DNA from: Methanoregula sp.
Lineage (GTDB): Archaea; Halobacteriota; Methanomicrobia; Methanomicrobiales; Methanospirillaceae
Assembly: GCF_002835825.1 (NCBI RefSeq)
Contig: NZ_PIZH01000077.1
Location: 1-7,292, forward strand
Length of the DNA: 7,292 bases
Reading direction: 5' to 3'
The position numbers and the translations under genes are program-made. The notes under the pieces are model-generated. The model made no database searches and had not been told where the DNA came from. It saw nothing but the letters and a program-made list of their open reading frames with translations. Shown in pieces: positions 1-5,044 of the stretch; the first letter of the stretch is position 1, and each line of letters starts with the position of its first letter.

Positions 1-50
1 GACATGGGGGGCACATGCACACACCCATACGCAATTACCTGTCTCAGTAC

Positions 51-94
51 GGGAAACTTTCCTTTTTCATAAGGATTCCTTCAGGAAATTTCCC
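51..94. promoter_or_regulatory. Cluster of short palindromes ahead of the TsaA gene
   Basis: Three short palindromes lie within 44 bp: GGAAA-C-TTTCC (52-62), AAGGA-T-TCCTT (71-81) and GGAAATTTCC (84-93). The outer two also pair with each other, GGGAAACTTTCC (51-62) against GGAAATTTCCC (84-94), giving an 11-bp stem with one bulged base and a 21-nt loop. The outer centres are about 31-32 bp apart, close to three helical turns, as expected for a pair of operator half-sites on one DNA face. They lie about 50 bp upstream of the likely TATA box of the downstream gene. The alternative is a terminator hairpin of a gene ending left of the window. The function is inferred; only the symmetry is seen. 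Confidence 0.35.
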
Positions 95-142
95 GGCACC
101 TTGCGTTTTTCCCTGCCTGCCGCACGAAATGTCGTAACAGGA

Positions 143-150
143 TCTTTATC
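143..150 (+). promoter_or_regulatory. Putative archaeal TATA box of the TsaA gene
   Basis: The stretch TCTTTATC resembles the weak TATA boxes of GC-rich methanogens and a similar box ahead of the gene at 4190. A start about 25 nt downstream would put the mRNA 5' end near 172, leaving a leader of roughly 28 nt before the ATG at 201. This argues against a TTG start at 156. It is inferred from position and composition only. Confidence 0.3.
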
Positions 151-200
151 GGGAATTGTGCACAACTCTTCTTTGTTCAAGAAAAAGAGCCGTGCATTCC

Positions 201-677
201 ATGATTCCTTTCACCCCCATCGGTACCATTCACTCCCCGTTTACTGACCCGGTCGGCATGCCCATCCAACCAGCCGGTGCGAACGGTGTCCGGGGTACGA
301 TTACCCTGAAGGAAGAGTTCGGTGCCGGGCTCCGCGATATCGAAGGGTTCTCCCGCCTCATCCTCCTCTACGCGTTCCACCAGGTCAACGGGTACGCGCT
401 CGAGGTTGTTCCCTACCTTGATACTGTCCCGCACGGGATCTTTGCAACCCGGGCGCCCAAGCGGCCAAACGCCATCGGCCTTTCCGTGGTCCGGCTCGTG
501 GAAGTGAACGGTTGCGAGCTGGTCATCGATGATGTGGATATTTTGGACGGGACCCCGCTCCTGGATATCAAGCCCTATGTGCCCGCGTTCGATTGTTTTC
601 CCGATTCCGAGGCTGGCTGGTTCGGCGATTGCGGGAGCCGGGTCTCCGACGCACGGTCCGATTGCCGTTTTCACTAA
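201..677 (+). CDS. TsaA/TrmO-like tRNA (N6-threonylcarbamoyladenosine) methyltransferase family protein
   Basis: A 158-residue TsaA-domain (YaeB/TrmO family) protein. The bacterial TrmO member methylates t6A37 of tRNA-Thr using SAM; archaeal single-domain homologues are presumed to do related tRNA modification in the cytoplasm. Seen here: the N-terminal strand FTPIGTIHSPF (residues 4-14), RPNAIGLS (88-95, the family RPNPIGLS signature) and DGTPLLDIKPYVPAFD (116-131), the most conserved C-terminal block. The length fits the isolated TsaA domain; the extra C-terminal domain of E. coli TrmO is absent. The frame is open back to a TTG at 156 and a GTG at 192, but the family N-terminus begins at the ATG at 201. 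There is no clear Shine-Dalgarno sequence, so initiation may use a short leader. It converges with the next gene. The family call is firm; the substrate is inferred. Confidence 0.85.
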   Translation: MIPFTPIGTIHSPFTDPVGMPIQPAGANGVRGTITLKEEFGAGLRDIEGFSRLILLYAFHQVNGYALEVVPYLDTVPHGIFATRAPKRPNAIGLSVVRLVEVNGCELVIDDVDILDGTPLLDIKPYVPAFDCFPDSEAGWFGDCGSRVSDARSDCRFH

Positions 678-679
678 AT

Positions 680-710
680 GGGATCTGAAGGGACTGATCC
701 TCTGGATCCC
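680..710 (+). terminator. Weak hairpin after the TsaA gene
   Basis: GGGATC (680-685) pairs with GATCCC (705-710), with an extra G-T pair inside and a 17-nt loop. It begins three bases after the TAA stop and lies in the 98-bp gap between two convergent genes, where a terminator is expected. No T-run follows, so the call rests on position and a 6-7 bp stem. Confidence 0.2.
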
Positions 711-775
711 TCCCTTGGTATTACGACAACCATAACACCGGGTTCATCCATGATGGCCCTGAATGTGTCCCGGGG

Positions 776-1630
776 TTACGCAGGAACCGGGGAGACCGCC
801 CGCTCCCACCGCCCGTTCGGGTAATAATTAACCCGCTCTCCATCGTCTGCATAGAACCTGCCGCCCGGGTGCCTGCTCCACCAGTCCATGTTCAGCCAGT
901 ACGTGGAGCCGTCGTCACCGGTAGTGATGTGACAGCCGACATCCGTAACATGGTAGCGCTGCCGGATATAGGCTGCCGCCTCTTCGAACTTCGCACTGTT
1001 GTTCCCGATATAGAGTTCCGGGTAGGCATGCCCGGTGGTGCTGTTCTGTGCCGTGACAACGCGGGCGCTCCCGCCGACGGCTTCCATCATGGCGGCAAGG
1101 GTTATCGCAAAGTCATCGCAGTCGCCTTTGAGCCCGAGCGCAATGGTCCGGCTCGCTGGCGAGAAGTACTCATCGCCTCGCGGATCGTCCACGTACGTCC
1201 ACTTGCCGTACACCTCTTCCCAGAGATCGCAGGCCTGCGCAAGGTTGAACGGGCCGCCATGGGAACGCGGGATGAGCGACACGGCAAAGTCGCGGGTGAC
1301 GGGGTTCCCCGGGTCGATCGCGTCCCGGATAGCGGCGGCCCGCGCCGCTTCCTTCCCACTACCGAAATCCCCCGGAACGGTCTGGAACGATCCGGTTGCG
1401 TTGACGACATTCTGGTACAGGAAAAACTCCGGGTTCCCATCCGGAGAGGATGACCGGATGCCGGACCCGGGAGCATCGGCCGGTGCAGGAGCAACGCACC
1501 CGGGGCAGAAGAGCAGAACAAGAAGGAAGAGAAACACAAGCGCCGGGTACCCTGCGGCTTTCGCGAAAGGTGATTTCCGGTGCGTGTGGGCCGGGCCGCT
1601 CCCATCGCTGCGGTTCTGCTCGCGAGACAT
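776..1630 (-). CDS. Transglutaminase-like (cysteine peptidase fold) lipoprotein
   Basis: A 284-residue exported protein with a transglutaminase-like core. After a basic N-terminus, residues 30-42 form one hydrophobic segment ending in a lipobox-like FCPGC with Cys45, so the mature protein is probably lipid-anchored on the outer face of the membrane. The catalytic triad is visible: Cys171 in LKGDCDDFA, His201 in TGHAYPEL and Asp249 in LNMDWW, in the right order and spacing for the superfamily. Archaeal members are thought to cleave or cross-link extracellular proteins; the true substrate is unknown. The ATG at 1630 is the only sensible start, since the frame is stopped shortly upstream. No Shine-Dalgarno sequence is evident; TAATAC lies about 28 nt upstream (1655-1660) as a weak TATA candidate. 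The flavoprotein gene ends 72 bp upstream on the same strand, so co-transcription is possible but not shown. Confidence 0.8.
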   Translation of the reverse strand: MSREQNRSDGSGPAHTHRKSPFAKAAGYPALVFLFLLVLLFCPGCVAPAPADAPGSGIRSSSPDGNPEFFLYQNVVNATGSFQTVPGDFGSGKEAARAAAIRDAIDPGNPVTRDFAVSLIPRSHGGPFNLAQACDLWEEVYGKWTYVDDPRGDEYFSPASRTIALGLKGDCDDFAITLAAMMEAVGGSARVVTAQNSTTGHAYPELYIGNNSAKFEEAAAYIRQRYHVTDVGCHITTGDDGSTYWLNMDWWSRHPGGRFYADDGERVNYYPNGRWERAVSPVPA

Positions 1631-1702
1631 TCCGGAAGATTGTGGCGCCGGCCTGTATTACGGTTTGGTTTTTTTCCTGCGGTGCGGAAAGGTGCCTGTT
1701 CT

Positions 1703-2572
1703 TCACAGGACCGTGGAGATCAGGTTTTGCACAGCCTCCCGCTTCCCCGCAATCTTTCGGATATCCTTTACCGCGTCCACGCTGTCAATGAGGATATCAC
1801 CGGCCGGCCGGATACCGCAATTGCGGAAGAATGCATGAACCACCTTCGTGATGCAGGTGAAATTATCCCCGCCCTTCCGGCCGGCAACCGAGAAGAGAAT
1901 GCCATTCTGCCCGTCCTTTCCTCCAATAAGCGTCCGTTCCGCGTGATAAGCCTGCATCCGGTCAATGACCAGCTTCGTGCCCGCCGTGACGGTGTTGGTA
2001 TACACCGGCGAGCAGACGATGATGAGCCGGGCGCCGCGGACTGCATCGATGATCCTGTTCATGTCGTCGTCGAACACGCAACTGCCGGTGTTGTAGCACT
2101 GGTAGCAGCCGATGCAGCAGTGGATGTCGAGGTCGTGAGGGTAGATTACTTCAACGGTACGACCCCTGTCCCGGGCTGCATCCGCCACCCACCCGGCAAG
2201 GATCGCGCAGTTGCCATCCGCCCGCGGGCTTCCCTGGAGGAGGACGAGGTCGGCTGCTGGTCTCTTCCCTGAAGGCCTCTCCCGCTCCCGGCAACCAGAA
2301 ATGACCAGGGCCGGATCGCGCCCCAGTTCGTCTTCCCACTCGACAGATTTCCCCAGCGCAACGGTCTCTGCTGCAAGGGGGGAAAGGGGGGAGTACTCAA
2401 AGGTATTGGTCCGGAACACGGCGACCCGGTTTCCACCGGTCGAGACTGCGAGCACGAACCGTATCATTCCGGGATACAGGGCCGAGTAGTCCTCGCGGTC
2501 GAGCGTGAGGGTGTACTCTGTTCCCGCCTTGCTGATGTGGATCTCACGCAGCCGTTCCCATACCGGCTCCAT
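1703..2572 (-). CDS. Iron-sulfur flavoprotein (NADPH-dependent FMN reductase/Isf family) with an extra N-terminal domain
   Basis: A 289-residue protein from the ATG at 2572. The C-terminal 185 residues are a flavodoxin-like FMN-binding domain: GSPRADGN (residues 114-121) is the FMN phosphate loop and SPVYTNTV (188-195) the second flavin-contacting loop. Between them lies the compact CX2CX2CX5C motif (Cys153, 156, 159, 165), which in Methanosarcina Isf binds a [4Fe-4S] cluster, followed by the usual DDDM. Isf-type proteins move electrons from ferredoxin and help detoxify O2 or H2O2 in anaerobes. The first ~95 residues (LYPGMIRF, FRTNTFEYSPL, KSVEWED) form a domain I do not recognise. The frame is open to 2929, but residues beyond 2572 look like intergenic and relic DNA. 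A TATA-like AAAGATATAA 28 nt upstream and GGAAGAG 8 nt upstream both support the start at 2572. The longer version (1703-2929, 408 residues) is what an automatic caller may report. Confidence 0.72.
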   Translation of the reverse strand: MEPVWERLREIHISKAGTEYTLTLDREDYSALYPGMIRFVLAVSTGGNRVAVFRTNTFEYSPLSPLAAETVALGKSVEWEDELGRDPALVISGCRERERPSGKRPAADLVLLQGSPRADGNCAILAGWVADAARDRGRTVEVIYPHDLDIHCCIGCYQCYNTGSCVFDDDMNRIIDAVRGARLIIVCSPVYTNTVTAGTKLVIDRMQAYHAERTLIGGKDGQNGILFSVAGRKGGDNFTCITKVVHAFFRNCGIRPAGDILIDSVDAVKDIRKIAGKREAVQNLISTVL

Positions 2573-2595
2573 GAGGGATACTCTTCCGGAATCGG

Positions 2596-2605
2596 TTATA
2601 TCTTT
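2596..2605 (-). promoter_or_regulatory. Putative TATA box of the iron-sulfur flavoprotein gene
   Basis: On the minus strand the sequence reads AAAGATATAA, the best TATA match near this gene, centred about 28 nt before the ATG at 2572. This would give a leaderless or nearly leaderless mRNA starting at about 2574. It interrupts the otherwise open frame that continues to 2929, which supports reading the upstream part as non-genic. Confidence 0.4.
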
Positions 2606-2635
2606 ATTGCCGTCGGAACATGACCCAGACCCGGA

Positions 2636-2850
2636 ATCGTCCTGAATACTGTCATAATCGGAGATCCCGGTCACGGTAAGCGCTGACCGGACATTGTCCA
2701 AAGAACCGTTCCGGAAGCGCCATTTCCGTTCTGCATCCCAGGAAGGATCCCGCTCCCGCATCTGTTTCAGGATCTCATTTTTGAGCCAGTCATTGCCAAA
2801 CCCGGTGCCTGTATACACAGCGCCACCGGGCCGGAGCACCCGCAAGAGCT
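2636..2850 (-). pseudogene. Beheaded class I SAM-dependent methyltransferase remnant
   Basis: The minus strand encodes about 65-70 residues that look like the C-terminal half of a class I methyltransferase: LLRVLRPGG (the conserved block after motif IV), AVYTGTGFGNDW, and a helical stretch ending near RSALTVTGISDYD. The SAM-binding motif I and the whole N-terminal half are missing. Upstream of the LLRVLRPGG block the DNA abruptly becomes the antisense of a TOBE-domain relic that reads on the plus strand (from 2838). The two overlap by about 12 bp at the shared run CGCAAGAGCTG, consistent with microhomology-mediated joining. No stop separates it from the flavoprotein frame, so the two appear fused. 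The alternative is a true methyltransferase-flavoprotein fusion with an odd N-terminus; the missing SAM site makes that unlikely. Confidence 0.5.
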
Positions 2851-2939
2851 GCCGTGACCCTGACCTGAAACAGGGAAGTGGGGTATATGCAACGTTCAAG
2901 GCCACCGCCGTGCACGTGATCCCCGGCAAGGAAGAATAA
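2838..2939 (+). pseudogene. TOBE/Mop-domain tail relic, copy 1 (ModC/WtpC-type)
   Basis: The plus-strand frame reads TRKSCRDPDLKQGSGVYATF, then KATAVHVIPGKEE and a stop at 2937-2939. This matches the last ~33 residues of the TOBE domain that ends archaeal molybdate/tungstate ABC-transporter ATPases, where VYATFKATAVHVI is typical. Homology begins abruptly at 2838 and nothing upstream resembles the rest of a TOBE domain or an ATPase. It is a 3'-end fragment with no start of its own. It is one of three related relics on this strand, with copies 2 and 3 at 3890-4113 and 5045-5182. It converges on the TPR gene with a 52-bp gap. The identification is by recalled motif; the three-way similarity is directly visible. 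Confidence 0.65.
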
Positions 2940-2960
2940 CTGAGATGCCCTGTTCCGGCT

Positions 2961-2975
2961 CCCGGTATGACCGGG
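2961..2975 (-). terminator. Hairpin just after the TPR gene
   Basis: CCCGGT-ATG-ACCGGG is a perfect 6-bp GC-rich stem with a 3-nt loop. It lies 17 bp past the stop of the minus-strand TPR gene and between it and the convergent relic ending at 2939. Its position suits a bidirectional transcription stop, but no T-run follows on either strand. Confidence 0.25.
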
Positions 2976-2991
2976 GCCAGGACATGCCATC

Positions 2992-3678
2992 TTACGAATT
3001 CATGTTATTCAGGATATCCTGGTAACTGGACACCTGGCTCTGCGTTGCCGTCATCACGCGGGCCGACACCACGACAGAGAGCTTCGGGTCGATCTGCATG
3101 GCCTTCTGGTAGCTGCTCATAGCCTCCTGGTAGGAGTCTTGGTTCTGCATCTGGGCCACGGGCGCAGATCCTGTCTGATCGTTGAGGCCTTTTGCAGCTG
3201 TCGAGAGTTTCTGGGTCTCCGCCATGGACATCATCAGGTAAGCATCCCCTTTCTTGACAAGGGTGGATGCGTCCTCCGGGTTAATCGCCAGTGCGGCATC
3301 GTAATACCGGATCGCTTCAGTAAGGCTGCCCTTTGAAGCAAGGCTGTCGCCGGTCTTCACCAGTGCTGTTACATCATTGGGATCCAGGGAGAGGATCTGC
3401 TGGTATACCGTCTCCGCTTCCTGGGCTCGCCCGCACTTGATCAGCATGGAGCCCTTCTTTTTGAGGATCACCGGATCGGTGGCATTCATGGTGAGCGCTC
3501 CTTCATACATGCTCAGGGCGAGCTCGGACTGGTTCGCGGTTGCACAGGTATCGCCAAGGAAAACCTGGGCGTCCCGCACAACGGTCTCCTCTGTTACACC
3601 CGGTGCTACCATAGGGGCGACGACAAACCATCCGACTACAATAACCAGTACCAGCACAATGATCGATATCAACTTCAT
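2992..3678 (-). CDS. Membrane-anchored tetratricopeptide-repeat protein
   Basis: A 228-residue protein with one N-terminal hydrophobic segment (residues 4-24, no lipobox), so a signal anchor with the bulk outside the membrane is likely. Four TPR units follow: about 34-68, 69-102 (KKKGSMLIKCGRAQEAETVY), 103-136 (VKTGDSLASKGSLTEAIRYY) and 137-200. They show the usual Gly/Ala spacing and end in DP or NP turns. The fourth is split: helix A (VKKGDAYLMM) and helix B (YQEAMSSYQKAMQIDP) are separated by a polar insert at about 153-181. TPR proteins scaffold protein-protein contacts; no partner can be named. The ATG at 3678 begins MKLISII directly before the anchor; the nearest purine-rich run (GAGG) is 14 nt upstream, so the Shine-Dalgarno is poor. 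It lies between TOBE relics 1 and 2. Confidence 0.85.
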   Translation of the reverse strand: MKLISIIVLVLVIVVGWFVVAPMVAPGVTEETVVRDAQVFLGDTCATANQSELALSMYEGALTMNATDPVILKKKGSMLIKCGRAQEAETVYQQILSLDPNDVTALVKTGDSLASKGSLTEAIRYYDAALAINPEDASTLVKKGDAYLMMSMAETQKLSTAAKGLNDQTGSAPVAQMQNQDSYQEAMSSYQKAMQIDPKLSVVVSARVMTATQSQVSSYQDILNNMNS

Positions 3679-3724
3679 TTTGAATTTCCCATCCTCTTTC
3701 CTGATCTCAAATCAAATTACACCT

Positions 3725-3749
3725 TTTCTGTCAATCAACAGAAATAAAA
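3725..3749 (-). promoter_or_regulatory. Promoter and operator-like inverted repeat of the TPR gene
   Basis: A perfect inverted repeat TTTCTGT-N6-ACAGAAA occupies 3725-3744. On the minus strand it directly abuts a TATA-like TTTTATTT (3742-3749). Transcription would then start near 3720, about 45 nt before the ATG at 3678, so the repeat fills the space between TATA box and start site. This is a classic place for a repressor to block initiation in archaea. The symmetry is seen; regulation is inferred. Confidence 0.35.
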
Positions 3750-3879
3750 CCGTGAGATTTGCATTTCACCGGTATCAGAACACCAGCACCCGCTGGTGCT
3801 CGGCATACACGGTTTCAGGCAGGTAAAAAAGGATCTTGCCAAATCCGGGATAGCCGATATCGAGGACGTTATCCTCTAA
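3748..3879 (+). pseudogene. Possible C-terminal coding relic of unknown family
   Basis: A plus-strand frame open from 3748 ends at TAA (3877-3879) and has no start codon. Its last part, GFRQVKKDLAKSGIADIEDV then IL, has coding-like GC-rich third positions and reads like a real protein helix. It loosely recalls the C-terminal domain of YetF/DUF421 membrane proteins, but 20-25 residues are too few to be sure. It lies 10 bp ahead of TOBE relic 2 in another frame. It may be chance. Confidence 0.2.
3781..3798. repeat. Perfect 7-bp hairpin in the TPR-VOC gap
   Basis: CACCAGC-ACCC-GCTGGTG forms a 7-bp perfect stem with a 4-nt loop. It sits about 105 bp upstream of the TPR start, outside the likely core promoter. 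It could be an upstream regulator site or part of the decayed coding relic that covers it. No T-run follows on either strand. Confidence 0.35.
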
Positions 3880-3889
3880 AAAAGCCCCG

Positions 3890-4113
3890 TTCGTGCCCAG
3901 TGCCCGCAACTACCTGCCGGGGACCGTTACCGGGATCGTTTCTTGGGAAAGCACGGTACCGGGGAGCCTGACTGCGGGGTTCCTGCTCACAGCATCCCTT
4001 ACCGCGAGAGCTGCCGTGACCTTGACTTGAAAGAGGTATGCCGCGTTTATGCAATGTTCAAGGCTACAGCGGTGCATGTGATCCCCACGAATGGGGATGG
4101 AGGCCCAGAGTGA
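3890..4113 (+). pseudogene. TOBE/Mop-domain relic, copy 2, frameshifted and internally deleted
   Basis: The longest of three TOBE relics. It opens with VPSARNYLPGTVTGIV (from 3893), the characteristic first strand of a ModC/WtpC-type TOBE domain, continues to LLTASLT (3983-4003), then shifts frame by one missing base at about 4003. It resumes as RESCRDLDLKEVCRVYAMF, KATAVHVIP and a stop at 4111-4113. Between the first strand and LTASLT it is several residues shorter than an intact domain, so an internal deletion is likely too. No ATPase domain precedes it. The VOC gene promoter starts 40 bp after its stop. The parent protein would have bound molybdate or tungstate or sensed it through the transporter ATPase; this copy cannot be functional as read. 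Confidence 0.65.
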
Positions 4114-4152
4114 GAAAACGCGGGGGCAATACTTTCACCCTTCCCTGCCACG

Positions 4153-4160
4153 CTTTTATC
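4153..4160 (+). promoter_or_regulatory. Putative TATA box of the VOC gene
   Basis: CTTTTATC in a GC-rich surround, centred about 33 nt before the ATG at 4190. The predicted mRNA start near 4182 leaves fewer than 10 nt of leader, and no Shine-Dalgarno sequence is present, which suits leaderless initiation. It also excludes the longer open frame beginning at 4091. Confidence 0.4.
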
Positions 4161-4189
4161 GTGTTCCTGGGGAAACGATACCGACAACT

Positions 4190-4666
4190 ATGATACCTGC
4201 ATGCAAGCTTATGTCGTTTGTCCTCTTTGTCAGCAACATTGAACAATCGAAACGGTTTTACCAGGATCTCCTTGGCCTTGAGATCGAGATGGACATCGGG
4301 GTGAATGTGGGATTTAAAAACGGTCTTGCACTCTGGCAGAGGGACTATGCCCTGAACGTGATCCATGGAAAGCAGACACTGCCTGTCAAGGGAAACGATA
4401 TCGAGATCTATTTCGAGACCGGGTCCATCGAAGATGCCTGGGAAACCGTTTATTCGCAGGGAGTCGAAGTCGTCCACGAGCCCCGCGAGCAGCCTTGGGG
4501 CCAGAGAGTGTTCCGGATCTATGATCCGGACCGGTTCGTTGTCGAATTCGGGGAACCGATGCAGGTGGTCATCCTTCGGATGCATCGCAAGGGGATGACA
4601 GAAGAGGAGATCGCAAAGAAGACAACAATGCCAGCGGAGATCGTGCACCAGATAATGACAGGGTGA
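4190..4666 (+). CDS. VOC (glyoxalase/bleomycin-resistance fold) protein with a helix-turn-helix-like tail
   Basis: A 158-residue protein with one vicinal-oxygen-chelate domain of two beta-alpha-beta-beta-beta halves. The first half starts FVLFVSNIEQSKRFYQDLLG (residues 10-29), the standard VOC opening. The second has IEIYFETGSIEDAWETVY (71-88), GVEVVHEPREQPWG (91-104) and FRIYDPDRFVVEFGEP (108-123), the standard closing strand with its acidic metal-site position. VOC proteins are usually dimeric metalloenzymes or binding proteins; the reaction here cannot be assigned. Residues 125-158 are outside the fold and contain GMTEEEIAKKTTMPAEIVHQ, which looks like a small helix-turn-helix motif. The start was chosen at 4190 from the TATA box; ATG 4211 is the other option. 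The open frame upstream to 4091 runs over the end of TOBE relic 2 and is not family-like. Confidence 0.82.
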   Translation: MIPACKLMSFVLFVSNIEQSKRFYQDLLGLEIEMDIGVNVGFKNGLALWQRDYALNVIHGKQTLPVKGNDIEIYFETGSIEDAWETVYSQGVEVVHEPREQPWGQRVFRIYDPDRFVVEFGEPMQVVILRMHRKGMTEEEIAKKTTMPAEIVHQIMTG

Positions 4667-4761
4667 GGGGCAGGGGAGAGACCGGGTCTGGTTCGCGTGG
4701 TAGCGTTGTGATCTCGTCATGGACCCGGGGGTTGTGATCCCGGCCCCGCATCCAACCCGTC

Positions 4762-4804
4762 CCGGACTCTCCGGCCGGGCTCATGTCCGGATCATCCCCC
4801 TTTT
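4762..4804 (+). terminator. Stem-loop and T-run after the VOC gene
   Basis: CCGGAC (4762-4767) pairs with GTCCGG (4785-4790); the loop itself contains the palindrome CCGGCCGG (4771-4778). A C-rich stretch and TTTT (4801-4804) follow. It is about 95 bp after the VOC stop, in a region with no other gene on that strand, so a termination role is plausible. Archaeal termination depends mainly on T-runs, and this one is short. Confidence 0.3.
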
Positions 4805-4818
4805 ATCGAAATAAAAGG
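4799..4818. repeat. Perfect 8-bp AT-rich hairpin with CGAA loop
   Basis: CCTTTTAT-CGAA-ATAAAAGG is a perfect 8-bp inverted repeat around a tetranucleotide. It marks the sharp left edge of an AT-rich island (4799-5000) in otherwise GC-rich DNA. It could be a terminator, an operator, or the end of a small RNA or mobile unit. Confidence 0.45.
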
Positions 4819-4932
4819 CACCAATTAATCTATTTTTAAAGCCTGAAATGGCCACAATATGCACAAAATAACCCCAATTCAGCCCTTGTTTCAAAAGAGC
4901 ACCCTGTAATTCACCAAAAAACGCGAGTTCCT

Positions 4933-4946
4933 AAAAACCGGTTTTT
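4933..4946. repeat. 14-bp perfect palindrome AAAAACCGGTTTTT
   Basis: A perfectly symmetric 14-mer followed by two more T, inside the AT-rich island. As RNA it lacks a loop, so it is more likely a protein-binding site or a T-rich stop for plus-strand transcription (seven T in a row, 4942-4948). Confidence 0.35.
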
Positions 4947-5044
4947 TTAAATTGGCCTCCGATCCGAAAAATACGCCCTTAAAACCGAGATAATTGTACC
5001 AAGGGGGGACACTCGGATATGCCTGGAAAAATGGGGGCATCCTG

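Larger units (their letters stand above)
3679..4189. other. Gene-free interval between the TPR and VOC genes
   Basis: This 511-bp gap contains no intact gene. From left to right it holds the TPR promoter with its inverted repeat, a possible 43-codon coding relic, a small hairpin, TOBE relic 2, and the VOC promoter. A short minus-strand frame (3869-4054) is only the complement of the relic. Confidence 0.6.

Noticed and set aside
177..674. 165-codon open frame on the minus strand opposite the TsaA gene
   Set aside because: It is the complement of a confidently identified gene and its product has no recognisable motif.
1665..1676. T-run GGTTTGGTTTTTTT between the flavoprotein and transglutaminase genes as a terminator
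   Set aside because: Both genes are on the minus strand, where this is an A-run, and no plus-strand gene precedes it.
1035..1838. 267-codon open frame on the plus strand
   Set aside because: It runs antisense across the transglutaminase gene and into the flavoprotein gene; the catalytic Cys/His/Asp triad and flavin motifs are on the minus strand.
4064..4720. 218-codon open frame on the minus strand opposite the VOC gene
   Set aside because: The plus strand has a clear VOC domain and a TATA box; the minus product is rich in His, Pro and Cys and matches nothing.
4686..4756. tRNA-like stretch: a D-arm-like GGTTCGCGTGGTAGCG and a T-arm-like hairpin ending in GCATCCA
   Set aside because: No 5' strand (TGCGGGG) complements the would-be acceptor, the T loop lacks the TTCNANT pattern and no anticodon stem forms.
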